Assembly: GCF_036077095.1 (NCBI RefSeq)
Contig: NZ_CP107960.1
Location: forward strand, 5,890,001-5,954,000
Length of the DNA stretch: 64,000 bases
Origin: Streptomyces sp. NBC_00376
GTDB taxonomy: Bacteria > Actinomycetota > Actinomycetes > Streptomycetales > Streptomycetaceae
Direction of reading: 5' to 3'
The notes beneath the pieces are model-generated. The model ran no database searches. It saw only the letters and a program-made list of their open reading frames with translations, and was not told the DNA's origin. The position numbers and the translations under genes are program-made. Below are positions 29,445 to 40,118 of the stretch, piece by piece. Position 1 is the first letter of the stretch; each line of letters begins with the position of its first letter.

Positions 29445-29499
29445 CCGTGCGCGCGCCCGACCGGGCGGAAACCGGGTGCGACGGCCGACCGGGCCGGGG

Positions 29500-29505
29500 T
29501 ACGGT
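29500..29505 (+). promoter_or_regulatory. Candidate -10 element (TACGGT) before the mini-ORF
   Basis: TACGGT ends 6 bases before ATG 29512, so the mini-ORF could be translated from a leaderless 5' end. Confidence 0.4.
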
Positions 29506-29511
29506 TCCGGT

Positions 29512-29541
29512 ATGTATTCGTTCTTCCAGATCTACGAGTGA
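29512..29541 (+). CDS. Possible 9-residue leader peptide rich in aromatic residues
   Basis: ATG to TGA encodes MYSFFQIYE: four of nine residues are Tyr or Phe. It lies 87 bases before the small basic protein gene and is followed at once by a GC hairpin (GGCGGGTG / CACCCGCC, about 29547-29568). The layout recalls the leuA leader upstream in this window. Whether it is translated is unknown. Confidence 0.35.
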   Translation: MYSFFQIYE

Positions 29542-29628
29542 GCGCGCGGCGGGTGCGACCACCCGCCGCCCACCGGACCGATCAAGGTCGCTTCAGACCT
29601 CACTTCGCCATACGAACGGGAGAACGCC

Positions 29629-29865
29629 ATGGCCAAGAGCCGTAACAACCTTCTCGGTGTGGGCGGACAGCGCAAGAAGCTGTCCCGCGCCGATCAGCAG
29701 GGCGTGGGCGCTGCCCGCACCACCGACCGCAAGGCGGCGGCCGACCAGAAGCAGGAGCTGCTGCGCAAGATGCGTGAGCGCGCGCAGTCCGGCGCCGCCC
29801 CCGGGGCGGCCCCGGCGGACGGCGCCGCGGACGCGCCCGAGCAGGACGCCCCGGCGCAGAGCTGA
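29629..29865 (+). CDS. Small basic conserved protein (DUF6243-like)
   Basis: A 78-residue protein, MAKSRNNLLGVGGQRKKLSR at the start, then a charged helix (DRKAAADQKQELLRKMRERA) and an Ala/Pro-rich acidic tail. I recognise the N terminus as that of a small Streptomyces family (probably DUF6243) with no known function; the basic start suggests nucleic acid or ribosome contact, an inference only. The ATG has AACGGGAG upstream. A strong hairpin ends the unit. Confidence 0.75.
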   Translation: MAKSRNNLLGVGGQRKKLSRADQQGVGAARTTDRKAAADQKQELLRKMRERAQSGAAPGAAPADGAADAPEQDAPAQS

Positions 29866-29935
29866 CGCCTCCTCGGGGGCTGATGTTTCCTCGGGGAGTT
29901 GATGCCCTCTCGGGGAGCTGAAGCCGCCTCACCAC
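29861..29935. repeat. 18-19 bp tandem repeat spanning the small-protein stop codon
   Basis: Units start with TGA at 29863, 29881, 29900 and 29919, each followed by a CCTCGGGG-like core. The first TGA is the real stop, so the stop context is copied three times into the spacer. Confidence 0.7.
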
Positions 29936-29945
29936 CGGTACGACC

Positions 29946-29978
29946 GTGGGCCCGGATCACCCCGTGATCCGGGCCCAC
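29946..29978. terminator. Perfect 15-bp bidirectional terminator
   Basis: GTGGGCCCGGATCAC (29946-29960) and GTGATCCGGGCCCAC (29964-29978) pair around CCC, between the small-protein gene and the convergent exporter. Confidence 0.85.
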
Positions 29979-30009
29979 GCCCTTGTCAGCGCCCCGGCGC
30001 CGCCCGCGC

Positions 30010-31551
30010 TCACGCCACCCTGCGCGGCAGCCGCAGACTGAGCAGCGTCGTCAGGACCACCGCGGCCAGCTGCACCAGCAGCGTCACGGCCAGCGCGTCC
30101 CGCATGCCCGCGCCCGGGACCAGGGCGAGGAACAGCGTGCCGAGCGTGGCCACCCCCAGGGCCAGCGCGGCCTGCTGAGTCGTCGTCATCACCCCGCCGC
30201 CCACCCCGGCCCGCGCGGCCGGTACGTCGGAGAGCACGATCCGGAACAGGACGGGCAGCTGGAGTCCCTGCCCGAACCCCGCGATCGCGACCCCCGGCAG
30301 CAGCCCCGGCGCCCCGAGACCGGACCACTCGCGCCACACGGTGAGCGCCAATACCAGCACCCCCACCGCCTGGATCAGCCCGCCGGCCGTCACGACCCGG
30401 CTGCCGTACCGCAGGATCAGCCGCGGACCGGCCAGCGACGCCACGAAGAACGCCACCGCCATCGGCGCCATCGACAGTCCGGCCGCGGCCGGACCCAGTT
30501 CCAGCCCCTGCTGGAGGGCCACCGCGATGACGAACATGAAGCCGCCGAAGCCGATCGAGAACGGCACCACCAGTGCCAGCCCGCGGCGCAGCGACTCCAG
30601 CCGCAGCAGGCTCGGCGGCACCAGCGGGGTCAGCCCGCGACGGTCGGCCCGCCGTTCGACCCGGTAGAAGGCGTACGCGGCGAACGGGAACAGGGCCAGC
30701 GAGACCCAGGTCCACACCGGCCAGCCCGCGGCGCGCCCCTCCGTCAGCGGGGCGAGGAGCGTCACCAGCGACGCGGCGAGCAGCAGCGTGCCCGGTACGT
30801 CGATCGGCGCGGGCCGCTGGGAGCGGGTCTCCGGCACGGCGCGGGCGGCCAGCACCAGCCCCACCGCCGCCACCGGAACGTTCACCAGGAACACCGAACG
30901 CCAGCCCGCGCTCTCGCCGAACACCGACGACAGCGGCGCGGCGGCGACGAGGACACCGCCGAGGATCTGGCCCGCGACCATGGAGAGCCCGCCCGTCGCC
31001 CCGTACAGGCCCATCGCGCGGGCCCGTCGATCTCCCGAGGTGGCCGCCTGGATCGTGGCGAGCACCTGCGGCAGCATCAGCGCGGCTGCCGCGCCCTGCG
31101 CCACCCGCGCCCCCACGAGCGTCCAGGCGTCCGGGGCGAGCCCGCAGCCGAGCGAGGTGACGCCGAAGGCGGCGATGCCCAGCAGGAAGAGCCGGCGCCG
31201 CCCGGCCATGTCGCCGAGCCGGCCGCCGAGGACGAGCAGCACGGCGTAGGCGAGGCCGTAGCCTGCGACGACCAGTTCGAGCAGGGCGGGGCCCGCGTCC
31301 AGATCGTGGTCGATCGCGGGCAGCGCGACGTTGACGATGAAGAAGTCGATGAGCGGCAGCGCCGCCCCGAGCAGCACGGTGAACAGCCCGAGCGTGCCGA
31401 GCACCGGAGCCGGGTGGTCGTGCCGCACCACGGCGTCGGCGCCGACGGCCGCCTGCGTCCGCACGGACGATTCGCTCACGGCGGTCCGTGCAGTCGATCG
31501 ACTCACGGCAGTCCGCACGGTTGATCCATTCGCGACAGTTGATTCACTCAC
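30010..31551 (-). CDS. DHA2-type MFS drug exporter
   Basis: A 513-residue transporter with about fourteen membrane segments. Motif A-like GGRLGDMAGRRRLFLLG follows TM2, and motif C-like AGQILGGVLVAAAP is in TM5. The family exports drugs by proton antiport. The N-terminal 40 residues are polar and built of repeats (STVRTAVSRSTARTAVSESS), so the start is uncertain: GTG 31551, 31506 and 31479 begin successive copies. It is divergent from an XRE/MmyB-type regulator with paired palindromes between them. Confidence 0.88.
   Translation of the reverse strand: MSESTVANGSTVRTAVSRSTARTAVSESSVRTQAAVGADAVVRHDHPAPVLGTLGLFTVLLGAALPLIDFFIVNVALPAIDHDLDAGPALLELVVAGYGLAYAVLLVLGGRLGDMAGRRRLFLLGIAAFGVTSLGCGLAPDAWTLVGARVAQGAAAALMLPQVLATIQAATSGDRRARAMGLYGATGGLSMVAGQILGGVLVAAAPLSSVFGESAGWRSVFLVNVPVAAVGLVLAARAVPETRSQRPAPIDVPGTLLLAASLVTLLAPLTEGRAAGWPVWTWVSLALFPFAAYAFYRVERRADRRGLTPLVPPSLLRLESLRRGLALVVPFSIGFGGFMFVIAVALQQGLELGPAAAGLSMAPMAVAFFVASLAGPRLILRYGSRVVTAGGLIQAVGVLVLALTVWREWSGLGAPGLLPGVAIAGFGQGLQLPVLFRIVLSDVPAARAGVGGGVMTTTQQAALALGVATLGTLFLALVPGAGMRDALAVTLLVQLAAVVLTTLLSLRLPRRVA
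31461..31551. repeat. Tandem repeat duplicating the exporter start region
   Basis: On the minus strand, units of 45, 27 and 27 bases each begin GTGAGYSRATC and end CGGAC. Each carries a potential GTG start in frame. Confidence 0.65.
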
Positions 31552-31578
31552 GCCATCGAGGATCGCCGCAGTCCCAGC

Positions 31579-31612
31579 CTGGTACCAGAGTGTCTTTATC
31601 CTGGTACAAGGA
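31579..31612. promoter_or_regulatory. Paired operator upstream of exporter and regulator
   Basis: The perfect palindrome CTGGTACCAG (31579-31588) and the near-copy TCCTGGTACAAGGA (31599-31612) are 22 bases apart, on one face of the helix, between divergent genes. TTTATC between them could be a -10. The neighbouring regulator is the obvious candidate ligand. Confidence 0.6.
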
Positions 31613-31652
31613 GCACCTGGCAGAGCGCCGGGAGGCCCGGCAGGCTGGAGGC

Positions 31653-32570
31653 ATGGCGACGATGGTGAGCGGACTGCCCGAGGTACGCGTGGCGCCCGGG
31701 GTCCCGTCGGCCCCGGGGCGGCGGGAGCCCTCCGAGCCTGACGTCCGGCGGCACGAGCTCGCGAACTTCCTGCGCAGCCGCCGCGAGCGGATCACCCCCG
31801 AACAGGTCGGCCTGCCCCGGGGCCGCCGCAGGCGCACCCCCGGCCTGCGCCGCGAGGAGGTCGCCCAGCTCTCCGCCGTGGGCGTCACCTGGTACACCTG
31901 GCTGGAACAGGCCCGCGACATCCAGGTCTCGCCCCAGGTGCTCGACGCGCTGGCCCGCGCCCTGCTGCTCGACCGCAGCGAACGCGGCCACCTCTTCTCG
32001 CTCGCCGGCGCCGTCGACCCGTCACCGGGCGCGGACTGCCCGAGCGTGACCCCGGCGCTGCGCCAGATGCTGCGGCAGCTGGACCCCATCCCGGCCTGCG
32101 TCCAGAACAGCCGCTACGACATCCTCGCGTACAACCGGACCTACGGCAGGCTGCTCTGCGACCTGGACGCGGTCGCCCCCGAGGACCGCAACTGCATGAT
32201 CCTCGCCTACACCAACGCGCAGTGGCGCTCCTCGGTCGTCGACCTCCCCGAGGTGAACCGGCTGATGGCCGCCAAGTTCCGCAGGGCGATGGCCGAGCAC
32301 CTGGCCGAGCCCGCCTGGAAGGCGCTCCTGGGGCGGCTGGAGGAGTCGTCCGCGGAGTTCCGGGAGATCTGGGCCCGGCACGAGGTGGTGGGCGCGGGCG
32401 GCCGGACCAAGATCTTCCGCAACGCCCACGTAGGACTGCTCCGCCTCGAACACACCGACCTGTGGCTCGGCCCGTCGAGCGGGCCGCGCATGGTGACGTA
32501 CGCCCCCGCCGACGAGGAGACCCGGGAGCGCCTGGAGCGGCTTCAGGCCCTGGAGCTCGCCGACGTCTGA
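31653..32570 (+). CDS. XRE-family regulator with MmyB-type ligand domain
   Basis: A 305-residue protein: helix-turn-helix at about 34-105 (LANFLRSRRERITPEQVGLP, TPGLRREEVAQLSAVGVTWYTWLEQ), then a PAS-like MmyB ligand-binding domain (about 140-295; PACVQNSRYDILAYNRTYG, LRLEHTDLWL). Such regulators often control a divergent exporter or oxidoreductase. The ATG follows GGAGG closely; ATG 31662 is an alternative. Its last 28 bases overlap the convergent exporter gene. Confidence 0.9.
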   Translation: MATMVSGLPEVRVAPGVPSAPGRREPSEPDVRRHELANFLRSRRERITPEQVGLPRGRRRRTPGLRREEVAQLSAVGVTWYTWLEQARDIQVSPQVLDALARALLLDRSERGHLFSLAGAVDPSPGADCPSVTPALRQMLRQLDPIPACVQNSRYDILAYNRTYGRLLCDLDAVAPEDRNCMILAYTNAQWRSSVVDLPEVNRLMAAKFRRAMAEHLAEPAWKALLGRLEESSAEFREIWARHEVVGAGGRTKIFRNAHVGLLRLEHTDLWLGPSSGPRMVTYAPADEETRERLERLQALELADV

Positions 32571-34027
32571 CCTCCGGCCGGGGCGTCCGCCGGCCGCTCC
32601 AGCCGTTCGGCGGTCCGGCGCGCCGTCTCCCGCGCCCAGTGCCCGCTCGTCAGCGCCCCCACCAGCAGGACGGACAGCCCGCACCCGGCGAGGATCCACC
32701 AGGCGGGCTTGCTCGCGTCCACGAATGCCTCGGCGTAGGCGGCGCCGCGCGGCGACCCGGTGCCGGCCACCCCTGCCGCCAGCACCGCACCGATCACGGC
32801 GACCCCGAGCGTCCCGCCGATCTGCCGGCTGGTCGAAGCCACCGCGGCCGCCACCCCGGCCTGCGAGCGCGGCATCCCGGAGACGGCCGTGTTGGTGATC
32901 GGCGCGTTCACCATGCCGAAGCCGAGGCCGAAGAGCACATAGCCGGTGAACAGCAGGACGTTGTCCGTCTCCGCGTCGAACGCGGCGAAGAGCAGCCCGC
33001 ACGCCGTCATGGCCACGCCCGCCACGAGCAGCGGGAGCCGGGGCCCGCGGCTGCCGACGAGCCGCCCGGACAGCGGCGCGCAGACGAAGGTGAGGGCCGC
33101 CATCGGCAGCATGTACAGACCGGCGTGCAGCGCGCTCAGCCCGCGCACGTTCTGCAGGTACAGGGTGTTGAGGAAGAGGAACCCGCTCAGCGCGGCGAAG
33201 GCGCTGACCGCTATGACCGTGGCGCCGCTGAACGGGGCGCTGCGGAAGAACCGCAGCTCGATGAGGGGATCGGTACGCCGGGGCTCGTAGAGCAGCAGGC
33301 CGATCAGGGAACATCCGGCGAGCGCGGCGAACAGCAGGATCAGCGGTGAGTCCCAGCCCTGCGAGGGCGCCTCGATGATCGCGTACGTCAGCGAACCGAG
33401 CAGCCCGATCACCAGCAGCTGCCCCACCGGGTCGGGGCGGCGCGGCTTCGGGGCGCGGGACTCGGGGACGTAGCGCCAGGTGAGCAGGAGCGCGGCCAGG
33501 CCCACCGGCAGGTTGATCCAGAAGATCGACCGCCAGCCCACCGAGTCCACCAGCAGGCCGCCGACCACCGGTCCCGCGGCCATGGAGATGCCGACGACAC
33601 CGCCCCACACCCCGATGGCGCGGGCCCGCTCGCGCGGGTCGGTGAAGGTGTTGGTGATGATCGACATCGCGACCGGGTTGAGCATCGAGCCGCCCACCGC
33701 CTGCACCATCCGGAACGCCACCAGCGACTCCAGGTTCGGCGCCACGGAGCAGAGCAGCGAACCGAGGGTGAACAGGACGAGCCCGGCCTTGAAGACCTTC
33801 CGGCGCCCGATCCGGTCGGCGGTGGAGCCCGCGAGCATCAGCAGCGAGGCCAGGACCAGGGTGTAGGCGTCGATCGTCCACTGCATGCCTGCGACGGTGG
33901 CGTGCAGTTCCTTCTGCATGGACGGCAGGGCGACATTGAGCACGGTGTTGTCGAGACTGACGATCAGCAGACTCATGCAGCAGATCGCCAGTACCAACTG
34001 CCGTCGGCGGTGACTGAGCTCGGGCAT
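32543..34027 (-). CDS. DHA2-type (EmrB/QacA) MFS drug exporter
   Basis: A 494-residue, 14-TM transporter with typical signatures: LDNTVLNVALPSMQKELHAT in TM1, AGSTADRIGRRKVFKAGL (motif A), MAAGPVVGGLLVDSVGWRSI (motif C) and FWINLPVG. It probably exports lipophilic toxins or antibiotics with proton antiport. It overlaps the regulator gene tail-to-tail by 28 bases, so regulator and two exporters form a compact resistance island. No dedicated regulator lies on its promoter side; dusB is divergent. Confidence 0.92.
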   Translation of the reverse strand: MPELSHRRRQLVLAICCMSLLIVSLDNTVLNVALPSMQKELHATVAGMQWTIDAYTLVLASLLMLAGSTADRIGRRKVFKAGLVLFTLGSLLCSVAPNLESLVAFRMVQAVGGSMLNPVAMSIITNTFTDPRERARAIGVWGGVVGISMAAGPVVGGLLVDSVGWRSIFWINLPVGLAALLLTWRYVPESRAPKPRRPDPVGQLLVIGLLGSLTYAIIEAPSQGWDSPLILLFAALAGCSLIGLLLYEPRRTDPLIELRFFRSAPFSGATVIAVSAFAALSGFLFLNTLYLQNVRGLSALHAGLYMLPMAALTFVCAPLSGRLVGSRGPRLPLLVAGVAMTACGLLFAAFDAETDNVLLFTGYVLFGLGFGMVNAPITNTAVSGMPRSQAGVAAAVASTSRQIGGTLGVAVIGAVLAAGVAGTGSPRGAAYAEAFVDASKPAWWILAGCGLSVLLVGALTSGHWARETARRTAERLERPADAPAGGQTSASSRA

Positions 34028-34085
34028 ACATGGATAGTACGGTTAACTAACGAACTCCGCTGCCGGGGAGACCCGCCCGGTACGC

Positions 34086-34091
34086 GACAAT
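34086..34091 (+). promoter_or_regulatory. GACAAT hexamer just before dusB
   Basis: GACAAT ends 6 bases before ATG 34098, the same layout as before recO and era. Confidence 0.35.
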
Positions 34092-34097
34092 GGAGCA

Positions 34098-35246
34098 ATG
34101 ACCACGCTCGCCCCCTCTCTTCCCCTGCTCCGGATCGGCCCGCACACGGTGCAGCCGCCGGTGGTGCTCGCCCCCATGGCCGGCATCACCAACGCCCCGT
34201 TCCGCACCCTGTGCCGGGAGTTCTCCGGCGGCAAGGGGCTGTTCGTCAGCGAGATGATCACCACGCGGGCGCTGGTCGAGCGCAACGAGAAGACCATGCA
34301 GCTGATCCACTTCGACGCGAGCGAGACCCCGCGTTCGATCCAGCTGTACGGAGTGGACCCGGTCACCGTCGGCAAGGCCGTCCGGATGATCGTCGACGAG
34401 AACCTCGCCGACCACATCGACCTGAACTTCGGCTGCCCGGTCCCCAAGGTGACCCGCAAGGGCGGCGGCTCGGCGCTCCCGTACAAGCGGCCGCTGCTGC
34501 GCGCGATCCTCAACCAGGCGGTCTCCAACGCGGGTGAGCTGCCGGTCACGATCAAGATGCGCAAGGGCATCGACGACGACCACATGACCTATCTGGACGC
34601 GGGCCGGATAGCGGTCGAGGAGGGCGTCACGGCCGTCGCCCTGCACGGCAGGACGGCCGCCCAGCACTATGGCGGCACCGCCGACTGGGACGCCATCGCG
34701 CGCCTCAAGGAGCACGTCCCGGAGATTCCCGTCCTCGGCAACGGCGACATCTGGTGCGCGGACGACGCCCGCCGGATGATGCGCGAGACCGGCTGCGACG
34801 GTGTGGTCGTGGGGCGCGGCTGTCTGGGCCGCCCCTGGCTCTTCGGCGACCTGGTGAGCGAGTTCGAGGGCTCGGGGGCGCGGCAGGCGCCGGGGCTGCG
34901 GCAGGTCGCCGACGTGATGCTGCGGCACGCGACGCTGCTGGGGGAGTGGATCGGCGACGAGACGCGCGGTGTGATCGATTTCCGCAAGCACGTCGCCTGG
35001 TACCTCAAGGGCTTCGCGGTCGGCTCGGAGATGCGCAAGAAGCTCGCGGTCACCTCGTCGCTGGTGGAGCTCGGCGGGCAGTTGCAGGAGCTGGACCTGG
35101 ACCAGCCGTGGCCGGACGGCGCGGACGGGCCGCGTGGGCGCACGTCGGGCAACAACCGCGTGGTGCTGCCGGACGGCTGGCTGAAGGACCCGTACGACTG
35201 CGCGGGCGTGAGCCCGGACGCGGAGCTGGACACCTCGGGCGGCTGA
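34098..35246 (+). CDS. dusB: tRNA-dihydrouridine synthase (Dus family)
   Basis: A 382-residue FMN-dependent Dus enzyme. The barrel begins PVVLAPMAGITNAPFRTLCR; the catalytic Cys lies in LNFGCPVPKVTRKGGGSAL; FMN-binding segments are ALHGRTAAQHY and GVVVGRGCLGRPW. It reduces uridine to dihydrouridine in tRNA D-loops. The C-terminal 60 residues are a Pro/Gly-rich extension. A canonical terminator follows. Confidence 0.95.
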   Translation: MTTLAPSLPLLRIGPHTVQPPVVLAPMAGITNAPFRTLCREFSGGKGLFVSEMITTRALVERNEKTMQLIHFDASETPRSIQLYGVDPVTVGKAVRMIVDENLADHIDLNFGCPVPKVTRKGGGSALPYKRPLLRAILNQAVSNAGELPVTIKMRKGIDDDHMTYLDAGRIAVEEGVTAVALHGRTAAQHYGGTADWDAIARLKEHVPEIPVLGNGDIWCADDARRMMRETGCDGVVVGRGCLGRPWLFGDLVSEFEGSGARQAPGLRQVADVMLRHATLLGEWIGDETRGVIDFRKHVAWYLKGFAVGSEMRKKLAVTSSLVELGGQLQELDLDQPWPDGADGPRGRTSGNNRVVLPDGWLKDPYDCAGVSPDAELDTSGG

Positions 35247-35265
35247 GGTCTTCCGGCCTTCTGTG

Positions 35266-35303
35266 GGCACGCGGCGCCATAGGCACCGCGTGCCTCTTCT
35301 TTT
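35266..35303 (+). terminator. dusB terminator with T tract
   Basis: GGCACGCGG (35266-35274) pairs with CCGCGTGCC (35286-35294) and is followed by TCTTCTTTT, a rare canonical intrinsic terminator at this GC content. Confidence 0.85.
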
Positions 35304-35308
35304 GTCTC

Positions 35309-35322
35309 GCTCATCTGAGCGC
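35309..35322 (+). repeat. GCTCATCTGAGCGC motif, copy 1
   Basis: It contains the inverted repeat GCTCA-TC-TGAGC. Copy 3 (35530-35543) is the same 14 bases on the other strand; a partial copy 2 lies at 35482-35492. Confidence 0.6.
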
Positions 35323-35481
35323 AATTGAGCGTTGCATTCGGTCGGATTCGGCGACGGTTGGGTCGGCAGGTGGCTCGAACGAGTCGGAAACGGGCGTCGC
35401 GTGGTGACTCCGTCCCGCTCTGGGTGCACCTCGGTGATCATGGCGTAACGCGCAGTCGCCGATCGGGCGTCCGGATGGTGA

Positions 35482-35492
35482 CATCTGAGCGC
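35482..35492 (+). repeat. CATCTGAGCGC motif, copy 2 (partial)
   Basis: It shares 11 bases with copies 1 and 3 but lacks the left arm of the palindrome. Confidence 0.5.
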
Positions 35493-35529
35493 CGATCGCG
35501 GAGTGATTCTCGCCACCCTGAGGGTCGAC

Positions 35530-35543
35530 GCGCTCAGATGAGC
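35530..35543 (-). repeat. GCTCATCTGAGCGC motif, copy 3 (inverted)
   Basis: It reads GCGCTCAGATGAGC on the plus strand, the exact reverse complement of copy 1, about 220 bases away. Confidence 0.6.
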
Positions 35544-35846
35544 GCAATTCCAGGGGCTGCATTTCTCAAATGATGGCACTGGGTGCCAAGGATCTCCACT
35601 TTGATCGATCGACGCTTCCGCTGCACAGTGTCATCAGAATGGCGGATATTGGTGGCTCTCAGTGTTTATGAATTCAAGAAGTGAACGAATGCTGCTGATC
35701 GGACTACAGGTCGTGTCACTTTCGATCTGCTGGCGGACGGGTGGTTGAGGCCTCATGACGCGCAAGTGGACGTACCCAGACACCTTCGATCTGGGTATGT
35801 TCCTCGCCGTCAGGGCAGCCACCGCGTCCTCGAGGAGTCGAGACCC

Positions 35847-38594
<2,748 letters not shown>

Positions 38595-38694
38595 GCCGAC
38601 ACCGGAAGCCCCTGACCGCATGACCCTTTGACCCGGAGCCGCCGTCGTCCGGGCACCACCCTCACCGGCTCGACGGCAACTCCGAAACACCCGA

Positions 38695-38739
38695 GGACGG
38701 CGGCACCCTGTGCGGGGGTGCCGCCGTCCCGTTTTGTTC
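38695..38739 (+). terminator. ppdK terminator
   Basis: GGACGGCGGCACC (38695-38707) pairs with GGTGCCGCCGTCC (38717-38729), followed by CGTTTTGTTC. Confidence 0.85.
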
Positions 38740-38850
38740 TGGGGAAAATCGTTGTGCGGCGTTGTGCCTTTTTCTTCGAGTTCCTTCGCGCATTACGCAA
38801 AGTTCGTTCAATACGCAAAGAGCGGACCCGGAACGGACCTGGAACGGGCC

Positions 38851-38908
38851 GGGTACGGACCGGGATGCGGCCCATGGATCCCCATCCATGGGCCGCACCC
38901 GGGTTACC
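38851..38908. repeat. Long inverted repeat with CCCC loop
   Basis: TGCGGCCCATGGAT (38866-38879) and ATCCATGGGCCGCA (38884-38897) pair perfectly. Outside them, CCGGG/CCCGG and GGGTA/TTACCC extend the stem imperfectly to about 58 bases. No T tract follows, so it may be a regulatory RNA fold or a protein-binding site. Confidence 0.6.
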
Positions 38909-39143
38909 CCATCGGGCACGGAGCCGCACCGTCGTCCACCGCCGCCGGGTGAGCGAAACCCCCCACGGCCTTCACTCACCCTTCCGGTGGCGCCGGATTC
39001 GCACCCGACGCCGTACAGCTTTTCGGTTGACGGTGTGCGGGTGCGAGGCGTTTCACCTCTGGCCGAAACCCCGTGGTGACGTGCTGTTACGGATCACCTA
39101 CCCTGGGGTGGGGGTAATTGCAGGTGCAACAGGTGGGGGACCG

Positions 39144-40118
39144 GTGCTGCGTATCCACATGTCCGGAGTGGACCTTTCCAGGGTGCGGATGGCCACCCGG
39201 CCCGACGCGCTGTGGGAAACCGCTCTGAGTTTCCACCGGCTGCGGGACCGGCGAGGTTCCGCGGTGTTCGGGAAATGGCGTACGGAAACCCGGCCTCGGT
39301 TGAATGGTGAAGTACGTCTGCTGTCCGCCGTGATTCCACCGCGCGGCTATTTCCCGGATTTCCTGACGCCTTCTCAGGAATACGGCGAACCGTACGGCAT
39401 CGACGCGGGAATGCAGGCGTTGCGCGAGACGCCGCCCGGCCGGGTCCGGGCCGAACTCGCTCTGCTCGGCGCCGAACGCCGCGACGCGTGCCTCTCCCCG
39501 GACGGCCGCGCCGAACCGCTCGGCCGCCTCGTCGACGCGCTGCGCAGCTACCACCGTGCCGCCATCGAGCCGTACTGGCCGCACATCCGGGCCAGCGTCG
39601 AGGCCGACCGTGCCGTGCGAGGCCGCGCCCTCCTGGACGGCGGCGCGGACGAACTGCTCGCCTCCCTCCCGCCGATGATCCGCTGGCGGGCCCCCGTGCT
39701 GGAGGCGGACTACCCCGTCGACCGGGACGTCCATCTGGACGGGCGGGGGCTGCTGCTCCAGCCGTCCTTCTTCTGCCGCGTCACCCCGGTCGTCTACCGC
39801 GACCCGGGGCTCCCGCCGGTCCTCGTCTACCCGGTCACCCACTCCCGCGCCCCGGTCTTCGCCGAACCGGGCCCCTGGCTCGGCCGGCTCCTCGGCAGCA
39901 CCCGGTCGACGGTCCTGAGCGCCATAGGGAACGGCTGTACGACGAGCGAGCTCGCGCTGCGGGCCGGGGTGTCCCTCGCCTCGGCGAGCCAGCACGCCTG
40001 TGTGCTGCGCGAGGCGGGCCTCATACACACCCTGCGGCACGGCGGCTCGGTCCTGCACACGCTGACGCCGCTGGGCGGATCGCTGCTCAGGGGCGGCGCC
40101 CCGCTCGCGCTGTCCTGA
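39144..40118 (+). CDS. ArsR-like winged-helix regulator with N-terminal DUF5937-like domain
   Basis: A 324-residue protein. The first 220 residues (SGVDLSRVRMATRPDALWET, LLSAVIPPRGYFPDFLTP) follow a pattern I associate with the DUF5937-type sensor domain of Streptomyces ArsR relatives. The C-terminal 75 residues are a winged helix (RSTVLSAIGNGCTTSELALR, SLASASQHACVLREAGLI). Ligand and targets are unknown. GTG 39144 follows GGTGGGGGA; the frame is open upstream but reads as non-coding. Confidence 0.83.
   Translation: MLRIHMSGVDLSRVRMATRPDALWETALSFHRLRDRRGSAVFGKWRTETRPRLNGEVRLLSAVIPPRGYFPDFLTPSQEYGEPYGIDAGMQALRETPPGRVRAELALLGAERRDACLSPDGRAEPLGRLVDALRSYHRAAIEPYWPHIRASVEADRAVRGRALLDGGADELLASLPPMIRWRAPVLEADYPVDRDVHLDGRGLLLQPSFFCRVTPVVYRDPGLPPVLVYPVTHSRAPVFAEPGPWLGRLLGSTRSTVLSAIGNGCTTSELALRAGVSLASASQHACVLREAGLIHTLRHGGSVLHTLTPLGGSLLRGGAPLALS

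Larger units (their letters stand above)
35247..35846 (+). other. 600-base leader upstream of ppdK, no gene
   Basis: The dusB terminator lies at 35266-35303, then three copies of a CATCTGAGCGC motif (35309-35543). AT content is higher than in the flanking genes. Small open frames here lack ribosome-binding sites and coding bias. The last 200 bases probably hold the ppdK promoter and 5' untranslated region. Confidence 0.6.
38595..39143. other. 549-base spacer between ppdK and the ArsR-like gene
   Basis: It holds the ppdK terminator (38695-38739) and a long perfect hairpin (38851-38908). Several overlapping open frames run through it in all phases, but none has a ribosome-binding site or Streptomyces codon bias. 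Confidence 0.6.

Noticed and set aside
35325-35573. 82-codon plus-strand ORF in the ppdK leader
   Set aside because: No ribosome-binding site, atypical composition, and it overlaps the motif repeats.
38628-39143. Upstream extension of the ArsR-like gene
   Set aside because: It crosses the ppdK terminator and the long hairpin and reads as non-coding Arg/Pro-rich sequence.
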